Below are positions 55,298-64,000 of a stretch of DNA of 64,000 bases, piece by piece. A program made the position numbers and the translations under genes. The stretch is taken from contig WNYE01000060.1 in the NCBI GenBank assembly GCA_021396245.1, positions 186,001 to 250,000 of the forward strand, written 5' to 3'. The notes beneath the pieces are model-generated. The model worked only from the letters and a program-made list of their open reading frames with translations. It was not told the origin of the DNA and ran no database searches. Within the stretch, counting starts at the first letter, position 1. Each line of letters opens with the position of its first letter. This DNA comes from Sporothrix humicola. Its lineage: Eukaryota; Ascomycota; Sordariomycetes; Ophiostomatales; Ophiostomataceae.

Positions 55298-56719
55298 ATG
55301 GCAGACTCAACGGCAAACAGACCGTTCAAGAAGGTAGGGATAGCCTCGTTATTTGCAGTTCGGCAGCATTCCTGTCACTAATATTGTCTCCTCACTCTCT
55401 CCAGGTCCTAGTGGTCGGCGCTGGTCCTTCGGGCCTACTTCTGGCCGTTCTCCTCTCCCAACACGGCATCCCCGTCCAGATTGTCGAGGCATCGCACGAG
55501 CTCGACCAACAGCCCCGCGCGGCGCACTATGGCCCGCCCGCGATCCCCGAGCTGGCCAAGGCCGGCATCATGGACATTCTCGAGAAGAACGGCGGCATGC
55601 GGCTCAACTCCATGTACTGGCGCAACTTTGACGACCACACGCAGATTGCCGGCTTCGACGGCAGCGTGCTCAAGGACGCGGGCAATGTCGAGACGACGGT
55701 GACCGAGGACATTCGCACGGCGTGTCTGCCGATGCAGGACCTGGACGCGCTGCTGCTCGACATGTTCGTGACCAAGTATAAGGGTGTCGTCAACTGGCGG
55801 CACCGCGTGACCAAGGTCGACCAGGACGCAACGACGGCCTGGGCCGAGATCGAGGTGCTGACGGGCGATCTCGACCAGTCCAAGGCCACCGTGTCGGAGA
55901 CAGTGCGCATCGAGGCGGACTATGTCGTCGGCTGCGACGGCGCCAACAGCATTGTGCGCAAGAGCCTGTTTGGCACCGAGTACCCCGGCAAGACGTGGGA
56001 CGCCCAGATTATCGCGACCAACACGTACTACGACTTTGCCGGCAAGTTTGGCTTCAACGACGCCAACTTTATCATCCACCCGGAGCACTTTTTCGTACGT
56101 AAGGGGCGTATAAACTCATTATTGTGATCCACATCCACTAACATCACAGATGGCTGCCAAAATCACAAACGACGGCCTGTACCGCGTCACCTACGGCGAG
56201 ACGCCCGGCCTCACCCGCGAGCAGTACCTCGAGCGCCAGGCTTGGAAGTTTGAGACGATGCTGCCCGGCCACCCCAAGCCCGACGAGTACAAGACAATCA
56301 ACTTTGCGCCCTACAAGATGCACCAGCGCTGTGCGCCGAGCTTCCGCGTTGGCCGTGTTCTCCTGGCCGCCGATGCGGCTCATCTGTGCAACCCATGGGG
56401 CGGTCTTGGCATCACGGGCGGCTTTGTGGACGTCGGTGGCCTGGTGGACTGCTTTGCCGGCATCTGGAACGGACGGGCCGACGAGTCGATTCTCGACATT
56501 TACAGCGAGAAGCGCATCGAGAAGTGGAAGACCATCATCGACCCCATCTCGTCTGAGAACTTCCGCCGCGTGTCGGACGCCGATCCCAAGACGCGCCTGG
56601 GCCGTGACGAGTGGATGCAGCTGTGCAAGAAGGCCGAAGGCGATGTTCCATTCACACAGGAGCTGCTGAAGGGCTCTCTGGATGTGCGCTACGATTTCAC
56701 GCAGCATTACACAAAGTGA
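55298..56719 (+). CDS. FAD-dependent monooxygenase (PHBH / phenol hydroxylase type)
   Basis: Three exons, 55298-55333, 55405-56094 and 56150-56719, join to 431 residues. The introns are 71 and 55 nt, and the second has a CACTAAC branch. The FAD ADP-binding fold is VLVVGAGPSGLLLAVLLSQ (glycines at 17, 19 and 22) ending in an acidic residue (IVEAS). DYVVGCDGANSIVRKSL is the DG motif contacting FAD and NADPH. RVLLAADAAHLCNPWGG is the GD motif, with Ala replacing Gly in the first position. The thioredoxin-like third domain of phenol hydroxylases is absent, leaving the short two-domain form. It should hydroxylate or epoxidise an aromatic or polyketide-like substrate with NADPH and O2. It is the last enzyme of the accessory set. 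The start ATG is followed by only 12 codons before intron 1. Confidence 0.93.
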
Positions 56720-56835
56720 GGTTGTTTCTCTCGAACTGGCAGTTCCTGGTGTAGGAATATCACGACTTTATATAATATGCTAGTGGTCATAATTAAAAAA
56801 ATTTCAACAAAAGGTGAACGAAAAATGGGCATAAC

Positions 56836-58323
56836 ATGTCGTTTCTTAACCAAACCCGCGTCTCGCCCAAGGCCTACCTCGGGATACTTCAGAAAACCGA
56901 GGCAGACAGACTCGATCTGCTTTCGGGCGAAGCGCCAGACAGAACTCGATACAGAGAGTCACGACATGCCATTGCAACGACATGGCTCATGACCTTTGAC
57001 CATCTACAACTGAAGAACCCAAAAGCCATAAGTCTGCTGGGATTTTTATCACAAGTTCTACCAAAGGCCATACCAATCAACATGCTGCCATCGAAAGGCT
57101 CTTACGTGGACCTTTTAAACACTGTGAAGGTCCTTTCGGCATACAGTTTCGTCTCGATTCACAACGACTCTATGCTTGACATGCACAGTCTTGTTCATAT
57201 GGCCGTCCGGAGCTGGTTTCAAAAGAATAAAAATAACAAGGACACCGTCACCAAGACCGCTCAACATCTATCACAGTTCACGAGTTCTATGTCGATCAAT
57301 GAAGAACATTATTCAAGGCCGTATCTGCCACACTTTTTATATTTTCTGGACATGACTATCAATGCACCCTCACTGGATATCCTCCAATGCCATCATATTG
57401 TTGCCCCCTTCTTGAAACGCGCTGGCCGTTACAAAGATGCTCTCCGTTACGCGGAGATCTGTTCAGAATGGGCCTGCGAACACCTACCGGAAAGTCACAA
57501 TGTACGGCTTGACGCCGACCGTTATCTTGCATCTGCACTTCTTTATCCGCATCCCGGTTCATCTTCTTTGAGGGCCATATTTTTACTTGAGAACGTTGTT
57601 CGAGTATGTGAATTGGCCAATGGGATCGATGAGCATCTACTCGACTGCCAGAGAAGCCTGGTAGATGCATACATTAATACAGCGAGATTTCGCGAGGCGG
57701 AGAAACTAATAGGCCGTATGCGCGGGCAGTGGATTGAGTTTCCTGGTTATTTTCCTTTCGAGACAGACATGAAGATATCACTGGCAGTAATACTCAGAGA
57801 GGATGGAGAACTGCCCGAGGCCATTGCCATGCTAGAGAACATATCCCGGTCACGGAGATCACAAGATGACACCGACCTCGTGAGACTATACTCGGATCGA
57901 CAGCTGGCGGTTGCATACGAGATGGCGGGGCGAATAAATGATTCAATATCTGTTTACGAGAATATCGTTCACCGTCACTCGAGTCTCCCGGACGACAGCC
58001 CAAGACGACTATGGCAAATCTATGAACTCGGTCGCCTATACCTACGCAACGGCGATAATGTAAGTGCCATCAAAATGCTAGAGGCATTCTTAAACAAGCA
58101 ACGTACTCGGAGAACTTTTGAAGTGGGGAATTATTTGAATGCAGAGTATTTTCTCTCCAAGTCGTATTTTGGAAACGGGGAGACGAAAAAGGCCATCTCA
58201 TTGATGGAGCAGGTTGTCAGTCTGGCAAAATGTCAACCTGACTTTGATAAGAATCTAGTTATATGTGAGGGAGACCTTCTGTTCATGAAGAGTAAACTCG
58301 AAGAGGAGATCGGTCAAACATAA
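56836..58323 (+). CDS. Truncated NLR-like protein: arm domain plus TPR repeats, no NB-ARC
   Basis: A single exon of 495 residues. The N-terminal 130 residues (WLMTFDHLQLKNPKAISLLG, then VLPKAIPINMLP, and MLDMHSLVHMAVRSW) match the arm and winged-helix region that follows the NB-ARC ATPase in fungal NB-ARC-TPR proteins. About 300 residues of helical TPR-like repeats follow (AGRYKDALRYAEICSEWAC, EAIAMLENISR, NDSISVYENIVHRHSSL, SAIKMLEAFLN, KKAISLMEQVVSLAK). The P-loop, Walker B and any effector domain are missing, and no remnant is visible in the 116 bp back to the monooxygenase stop. Either the protein is a stable truncation acting as a TPR adaptor or decoy, or the 3' piece of a disrupted allorecognition or immune-receptor gene. 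Codon use is more AT-rich than in the neighbours. Confidence 0.75.
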   Translation: MSFLNQTRVSPKAYLGILQKTEADRLDLLSGEAPDRTRYRESRHAIATTWLMTFDHLQLKNPKAISLLGFLSQVLPKAIPINMLPSKGSYVDLLNTVKVLSAYSFVSIHNDSMLDMHSLVHMAVRSWFQKNKNNKDTVTKTAQHLSQFTSSMSINEEHYSRPYLPHFLYFLDMTINAPSLDILQCHHIVAPFLKRAGRYKDALRYAEICSEWACEHLPESHNVRLDADRYLASALLYPHPGSSSLRAIFLLENVVRVCELANGIDEHLLDCQRSLVDAYINTARFREAEKLIGRMRGQWIEFPGYFPFETDMKISLAVILREDGELPEAIAMLENISRSRRSQDDTDLVRLYSDRQLAVAYEMAGRINDSISVYENIVHRHSSLPDDSPRRLWQIYELGRLYLRNGDNVSAIKMLEAFLNKQRTRRTFEVGNYLNAEYFLSKSYFGNGETKKAISLMEQVVSLAKCQPDFDKNLVICEGDLLFMKSKLEEEIGQT

Positions 58324-58501
58324 GGCCAACCGTTTCTGTTCCACAGTTGAATTTATATATCCAAAATGGATTTGATAGCTATAGTAATACCTAGTCTAAC
58401 CCCACGAATAAGTTGAATTACCCATGGCTGCGTTATTTCACAAAACATTTCATCCATCTGCCATGGTGTATTGATTCTCGAGTTCTCAATGGCAGAAAAA
58501 T

Positions 58502-58939
58502 CTACCACATCTTGAACGAGTTGTAGGGGCCCTTGGCGAAGCAGCGGCCGTTGGTCGACAGCGGGTCCTCGACGCCGTTGCAGTTGGAGCCATGGTAGAC
58601 TGTGAGTGTGTTAGAACAATGTAGTCTTTCAGAAGATTGACTTGGGGTCGTGCACATACCGCGAGGGTTGAGCATGCCGCCGGTGGCCCAGAAAAAGGCA
58701 CCAGTCTGGCTGTCCAGGTTGTAGCAGCGGCCCGAAACCGGGGCAGCGTGGAACAAAATGTTGCGGTCGTTGTTGCTGGATGCGGTGTTAGTGACAAGGA
58801 TACAGTTGAAAAATGTCAAGGGTAGAAGAACTCAAACTCACCAGTCATCCATGCTGCGGTACTGGTTCAGCTTGGGCTTAGCAGCAAGGACCGAAGGGGC
58901 CAGGGCAGCGGCCGCGAGAACGAAAACAGCAGACTTCAT
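58502..58939 (-). CDS. Small secreted cysteine-containing protein, 103 residues
   Basis: Three exons, 58842-58939, 58660-58775 and 58502-58599, joined across 66- and 60-nt introns. It opens with a clear signal peptide (MKSAVFVLAAAALAPSVLAA, cleavage about residue 19-20). The mature part is about 84 residues with four cysteines (in DDCNN, GRCYN, SNCNG and GRCFA), enough for two disulfides, and is rich in Asn, Gly and aromatic residues (TGAFFWATGGM, ending SFKMW). No enzyme motif is present. Such proteins are effector-like or cell-wall-associated candidates. I do not recognise a family. All junctions keep frame and the donors are GTGAGT and GTATGT, so the structure is solid. Confidence 0.82.
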
Positions 58940-60715
58940 TTTGAAGATGTGTTGCTTTTTTTCTAATAGAAATTGTTGAAGTTATTGAAGGGTGGATGTG
59001 AAGAGATGATTATGATTGTGAGTTGATGAGTAGTCTTCTTTTCAATTTTGGGAAGGGATATGACCTTCTTTTATATCCATTTCTGTGCTTTCTCTGCCTA
59101 TGATATTTTTGGCCTGGTTCTACAAGTTTGATCATATTGATCGATAATCACAGGCCAGGCGCAGCTTCATAGGATTCTGTTCTTGTGATTCCTATGTAAA
59201 CAAGGCAATGGGGCTCTTTTTCTGCGGACTGTCTTGCCGCACTCTATTCCAACCGCGATCAGGATCGTAGAAGGGGCTATGGCCGTGGCAAAACAACAAA
59301 TGCAAATGTCCGCACGAAGCACAAGAGTGAGATGTAACCTGTCACGGACAGTGATACACAAGTGGCGGAGGGCCTGGTGAAGCTTGTGGTTGTGTATTTT
59401 CAGAAGCGAAAAGTGGCTGAAAATAAACAAAAGTAACGGCAATTCATCGATACGCGGATCCTCCCAGCAAAAAGGACGTGATGGATCCCTTGTGAGCACG
59501 GTAGCGAGACTGAAATAGACTGGTAGGAGGCGAACTGCTGTTCCTTTCACCGGGACGGTTGATTGAGGCGGCCTCTTGGCTTCGTCATGTCGAAAGAGAA
59601 GGAAGAGAAAACGGACAAGAATATGAGGCTTGACAATATTGTTGAGAAAGGCAAAGACGGGATCGACATAAAGGGACGTCCAGCAACATCGCCGTGGTAA
59701 TTTAAGAGCACATGTTCCAACTCTATTTTCGATTACATACGGGCTGCTTGCTCTTGGTAGGTGGCGCTGTGCATCCTCCATCCTTCTCGCTACAATTTCT
59801 GTTTCTAGAGACACCTAATATGGCCAAAGGTTGCCGATGAACACACTGCGGGTAAATGGCTAAATCTGTGAGTGTGTGTTGTGTGGTCCCGGATTCTTGT
59901 GGTATAACAGGCCGGGACAGTCCGGCAGGCACTCTCTGTGCCGCGTAGGGCTGTGCATGACTCTGTGTAGGACGCAGCAAGATATTGTATCACATGTAAC
60001 ACCGACGAATGAGAAAGCAAAGCAGTGGTCTTCGTGCGCACACAGATAGTAGCGTTAAGGCTGTGGCACGGCTGATTCTAGCTCCTTTCAATTTCCCTGC
60101 CGGTGTGTCTTGACAATGTGGCCGAGAAAGCAGCCGCCTCCGTCGTCATCAATGTTCGTTGTAACGTTTGCGCAGAGCCGCAAGTCACGAGGGATCTGGA
60201 AGGCTCTTCGCTACACTGCTCATGATGTTGGCCAAGCGAAACTTTGACTTTGGGCTGGCTGTTAGGCATATTATGTTTAACTCCCAAAATCATTTCACCA
60301 CATCCCAAAAAGACATGAAAATTAGCACAAAATCCAGCATCAAGTCATGGAATCGTACGTTTGATTGTATCTCCTGTACTTGTTAACATGAGTCGGGTGT
60401 TCGTGAAATTTTATTGGGCATATGTCCTATTTCGACATGGCTCATAAAACGTACGGAAACCTGCAGATGGATTGCAAACGGATTCGTTTGCCAGCAACGA
60501 CAATTAAACAGTTGAAAATGAAGTGGCTAGTGAATATTCGGCGTTCTTGACAATTTCACTGAGGCGGGAAATCGCACATAATTTTCAGCTGCGCTTTGCA
60601 TCGTAAAACGTAAATCAAAATCGCCAGGCACGAAACACACTTTCTTACAACAGACACTTAACCACACGTACCCGATACAGGTATATGAGAGCCGGCCTAT
60701 TTCCAACACCGCACG
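58940..60715. other. Intergenic 1.8 kb, no supported gene
   Basis: Contains the leader and promoter of the secreted-protein gene on the left and of the RBR ligase on the right. A minus-strand open frame at 59167-59814 (215 codons) has no domain, signal or codon bias that would support it. Confidence 0.5.
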
Positions 60716-62103
60716 ATGGCCGGCGCCTTGAACGGCATAGATGCGCAGACACTAGCAGTCGTTCTCCAGATCTACCTCGATGATGTGACCGAGTTCAAGA
60801 CGCACCGAAAGGGTAAAGGCCGCAAGGATGACATTGTCGACGAAGATGTTGCAATCAAGGAGTGGGAGGCAGAACTGCAATCCCTTTCCCAGCTGGCCAA
60901 GGATCGCGTCCTCTGCCAAAGCATTGCGCGAGCCGTGGAACAGGATGCCGACCTGATCGGAGTTGCCGTTCAGGAAGACATCCAGGCAGCCGAGGACCGC
61001 AACATGGCGCTGAGGATGAGTGGGCCAAAGGCAGCGGCAGGAGCACCGCGCACTTCCACCCCGACACTTCCTGATATCGACGAAGCGCTGGAGGACAAGC
61101 TGCGGCAGTTGAATCTGTCGTTGTCCACTCAATATGAACGCCAAGAAACTGTCGGGGAGTCGTCGAAGTCTGGATCAACCCGGTCAACCCGGTCAACCCG
61201 GTCCAAGGCAAAGGTCGATTGCATTGCCTGCAGTGATGCTTTCACCCAAGAAAAGACGTGGCGTGTGCCGTGTGGCCATGATTACTGCCATGGATGCGTC
61301 AAAACACTTGTCACGGCCAGCATGGCCGATGAGTCTCTTTTCCCTCCTCGGTGCTGCAACCAGGCGCTGCCACTGCTGGATCCATCCAGTGCAGGCTATG
61401 AATTTCTGCCTGCCAAAATGCGGCTCGAATATATCAGCAAAAAAGACGAGTTCGAAACAGTCGACCGCACTTACTGCCACATTGCGACGTGTTCTACATT
61501 CCTGTCCACCAATACCGACATCCGGGCCGACATTGGCGACTGCCCTGCCTGTCATGCCTTGACTTGCGTGATCTGCAAGGGTGCTGCCCATGACGGAGCA
61601 TGCCCAAAAGATTCGGCATCCCAAGAAGTGCTGCGCATTGCCCAGGAAAACGGATGGCAGCAGTGCTACGGCTGCAAGCGGCTTGTCGAGCTAGACACAG
61701 GCTGCAACCATATCAGTAAGTGGACCGCATCTGATTGTGTGATGTTCTAAGATTCCCTGATACTGACCGACCAGCCTGCCTCTGTAGTGCACAGTTTTGC
61801 TACGTTTGCGGTACTCAGTGGAGGAAGTGTACGTGCCCGCAATGGAACGAGGAGCGCCTGTATGCGCGGGCCGCTGCCGTTGTCGACCGGAACAGAAATG
61901 TGAATGTAGTTGACCGGGCCAACCTGATCAACCGTGAAAGGAACAACCTGATCCAGAATCATCAGTGCACGCATACCAATTGGGGACTTCGTTGGGGTCG
62001 GCATCGTTGCGAGGAGTGCCGTGATACCCTCCCTAGTTATATCTATGAATGTCAGCAGTGTCGTATTATGGCCTGCAGACGTTGCCGGTTCAATCGTTTG
62101 TAG
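60716..62103 (+). CDS. RBR-type E3 ubiquitin ligase (RING1-IBR-RING2)
   Basis: Two exons, 60716-61715 and 61775-62103, joined across a 59-nt intron (GTAAGT...CCAG), give 442 residues. RING1 runs from C169 (CIACSDAF, then VPCGHDYCHGC) to CC at 213-214. The IBR (about 240-296) has YCHIATC, DCPACH, CVICKG and HDGACP. RING2 starts at CYGC (317) and contains GCNHITCLCSAQFCYVCG; C330 in GCNH is the catalytic cysteine that accepts ubiquitin from the E2. The intron cuts exactly inside this motif. The N-terminal 160 residues are helical with a short STRSTRSTRS repeat before RING1. The C-terminal extension is Arg/Asn/Cys-rich. Substrate specificity is unknown. The gene is convergent with the ferric-reductase-like gene (134 bp). 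Confidence 0.92.
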
Positions 62104-62237
62104 TGTACCTGTGTTGAAGCTCAATGGGACGGAGATAGCATGATGATAATTAATATGAGGACAAATAAAAATATACATTAGGTGGGTATCTGGCTAAATA
62201 GGACTGAAAACAAATAAAATAACAACGAAATGCCACA

Positions 62238-64000
62238 CTACCACTTGAAGCTCTCCTCCATGCTGTCGACGTGGAAGCCGTCGTGAACTGCCTGAACAAC
62301 GGCGCGGTTGGCCTCGTCGGCCATGCTGCCCGGGCCACAAACAACAACGGTCGTCAGGCGGCCAACCTCGACAGACGAGCGGACGACATCGGCGACGTTC
62401 ATCCGGCCAGGCGTCACCTTGACACGGCCAACAGGCTGTTCAGCATCCTTGGAAACAGCAGCAGCTCCATCCTCAGCGGTGCACCAGAATTGGTACTCGA
62501 GACCGCCGACCTGGGCAGCCGGGACGAGGAAGCGGTCCTGGACGTGGTCGAGGAGGGCGTGTTCTTGGGCGCACCAGGCCAGGATGAAGCGGGTGGCGCG
62601 GGTCATGACCTTGCTATTGTTGGTGCTGCCCGACGAAGACTCCTCGCCACCGGCAGAGCGGCCCTTGGCTGCCGAGACGTACTCTTGCAAGATGCTCAGG
62701 ACATGAGTAATGCCAATACCACCGACGATGCACAGAACAGTATCGGCGACGTTGAGCGGCTGGAGCGTGGCGCGGTGGCCGGCATAAGGACCCTCGGTGT
62801 AGAGAGGAAGATCGACAGCACGGCCGCGGCCGAGAGAAGCGTGTTCTTGAAGCCAGGCCGTCATGCCACCTTGCGTGCGGATCAGGAATTCAATCGAGGG
62901 GCGAGGAGCGGTGATGCTCTGGCGGCGTTGCTGATGATGAGCATTGACTTCGACGGACTGGGACTGGATGGCCGACTTTTCGTGGACCTGGCTGATATCA
63001 TCGACGCCGCCGGCATCAGACGAAGAAGAACCAGCTTGGCCGACAACGGAAGACTCCATAATATTCTCCTGCTGAGTAGCCTGTAGCGGCTGGCGTGAGT
63101 CCTTGTCGTTCCAGGCGGCGACACTGAACGGGTGGCTCTCCCAGCCCTTACCCCAGCCGAGACTCGGGAAGTACAGGAATGTGTGCTGGCCGGGGCCGTA
63201 GCTCCAGGTGCGCGGGTAGACGGTGACATGGACCAGGTTCGACGAGCCAGGGACGGCCTCAACGGTGGCTTGCTGGGGAGGGGCACCAATGTACATGCGG
63301 CTGTAGAAAAAGACACGGCCAATGCGGATGAGACGGTCGCAGGCCCAAAAGGCAAATGTGATAAACAGCCAGGTCTGGTAGCCGTAGGTAAAACCAAAGT
63401 GCGGGACCAGGTGGTACCAGCAGCCGACAAGCGCCAGGATGGCCAGGGCAATGTGGACGACCAGGAACACCTCGTACCAGCGCGTGCGCAGAGGCAGAAC
63501 GGCAAAGCTGGCGGCCAGACAGAACGCAATCGTGGCCACGATGCCCCACCAGTAGAAGGGCATGGCAACTTCGGCAGCATATGCAGCGGCTCCGTCGTAG
63601 CCGGGCGTAAAGTAGGCATACGTGTACACAATCGAGTGGACAACTGCCTGGACCGTCGACACACGAGCGGCCCAGCGATGCAGCGTCAGGAACGTCGACT
63701 GGCTCCAGCCGGTGAGGTTGATCAGGATGTTGTTGCGGCCGGCAAACAGGACAGCCATGGCCAGGTTGACCAGGCTGAGCTGGCCGGTGCGGTTGCCGAT
63801 AAACTCGCACAAATTAAACTGCGGCGAGTTCCAGTAGATGCTGGGCGAGAATGTCTCGTACGAAACACAGGACAAGACAATGTTGAGGACGACAAAGACG
63901 CCGATGAAAATACTGAGAGGACGGCTTGGCGTGTAGCCAAAACCACCGAGAGAGGGCTCGTGATGGTGGGAAAAGCGGCCGAGGAGAGACGGAAGAAAGA
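62238..64000 (-). CDS. Ferric reductase / NOX-like transmembrane oxidoreductase (5' part outside window)
   Basis: The reading frame is open from 64000 to the stop at 62238, about 587 residues visible. The ferric-reductase transmembrane domain has heme-ligand histidines in LTLHRWAARVSTVQAVVHS and in VVHIALAILALVGCWYH. The FAD-binding region carries ESHPFSVAAW, preceded by WSYGPGQHTFLYFP. The NADPH-binding part has IVGGIGITHVLSILQEY and a terminal VVVCGPGSMADE. An acidic and glutamine-rich insertion (about QATQQENIMESS to HHQQRRQS) splits the FAD domain, as in many fungal FRE proteins. It moves electrons from NADPH across the membrane to reduce Fe(III) or Cu(II) at the cell surface. The N-terminus lies beyond the right edge, so the start cannot be given. 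Confidence 0.93.
   Translation of the reverse strand, partial: FLPSLLGRFSHHHEPSLGGFGYTPSRPLSIFIGVFVVLNIVLSCVSYETFSPSIYWNSPQFNLCEFIGNRTGQLSLVNLAMAVLFAGRNNILINLTGWSQSTFLTLHRWAARVSTVQAVVHSIVYTYAYFTPGYDGAAAYAAEVAMPFYWWGIVATIAFCLAASFAVLPLRTRWYEVFLVVHIALAILALVGCWYHLVPHFGFTYGYQTWLFITFAFWACDRLIRIGRVFFYSRMYIGAPPQQATVEAVPGSSNLVHVTVYPRTWSYGPGQHTFLYFPSLGWGKGWESHPFSVAAWNDKDSRQPLQATQQENIMESSVVGQAGSSSSDAGGVDDISQVHEKSAIQSQSVEVNAHHQQRRQSITAPRPSIEFLIRTQGGMTAWLQEHASLGRGRAVDLPLYTEGPYAGHRATLQPLNVADTVLCIVGGIGITHVLSILQEYVSAAKGRSAGGEESSSGSTNNSKVMTRATRFILAWCAQEHALLDHVQDRFLVPAAQVGGLEYQFWCTAEDGAAAVSKDAEQPVGRVKVTPGRMNVADVVRSSVEVGRLTTVVVCGPGSMADEANRAVVQAVHDGFHVDSMEESFKW

Noticed and set aside
59167..59814. 215-codon minus-strand frame in the gap before the RBR ligase
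   Set aside because: No domain, signal peptide, codon bias or conserved motif. It could be chance and would need transcript evidence.
1..64000. tRNA genes, rRNA and CRISPR arrays
   Set aside because: I scanned by eye for B-box-like GGTTCGANTCC sequences and for regularly spaced identical repeats and found none. CRISPR is not expected in a fungal nuclear genome.

Overview
The window looks like nuclear DNA of a filamentous ascomycete, most likely a Sordariomycete. The evidence is short 55-75 nt introns with GTRNGT donors, CTAAC-type branch sites and YAG acceptors; GC-biased third codon positions in housekeeping genes; Zn2Cys6 regulators; and an LTR element whose copies differ only by C/T and G/A transitions, the mark of repeat-induced point mutation (RIP). 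An Ophiostomatales-like host is my guess from protein style only.

Left third (1-22 kb). This part is gene-poor. It holds the 5' end of a D-2-hydroxyacid dehydrogenase, a Zn2Cys6 regulator whose DNA-binding exon is interrupted by a 735-nt intron, about 9 kb without a supportable gene, a broken trypsin-like protease relic (14.75-16.2 kb), and a 3.4-kb RIP-mutated LTR retroelement (18009-21401) with two 268-bp LTRs ending TGTCGG...CCGACA.

Middle (22-38 kb). Conserved genes sit far apart: S-adenosylhomocysteine hydrolase with a 5'UTR intron, eIF3 subunit h, a spliced gene for a candidate 34-residue microprotein, a Git3/cAMP-receptor-like GPCR with an overlapping upstream ORF, and a sugar-porter MFS protein. 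Long gaps here show nothing I can support except homopolymer runs.

Right part (38-64 kb). This is a dense accessory region. A divergent FHA domain-protein kinase faces an unrecognised basic protein across a 399-bp shared promoter. An unrecognised membrane-anchored protein follows, with a one-base frame conflict at its last splice junction. Next comes a compact set without any PKS, NRPS or terpene backbone: SVOP-like MFS, 2-oxoglutarate/Fe(II) oxygenase with a hydrophobic tail, Zn2Cys6 regulator, M20 peptidase, Atg22-like MFS and FAD monooxygenase. Two divergent promoters join four of these six genes. It is followed by an NLR-like protein that lacks its NB-ARC domain and keeps only the arm and TPR part, a small cysteine-containing secreted protein, an RBR E3 ubiquitin ligase, and a ferric-reductase-type oxidoreductase cut by the right edge.

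The most interesting candidates are the backbone-less metabolic cluster, the truncated NLR, the kinase with its unknown divergent partner, the microprotein gene, and the sharply bounded RIP pattern inside the LTRs.
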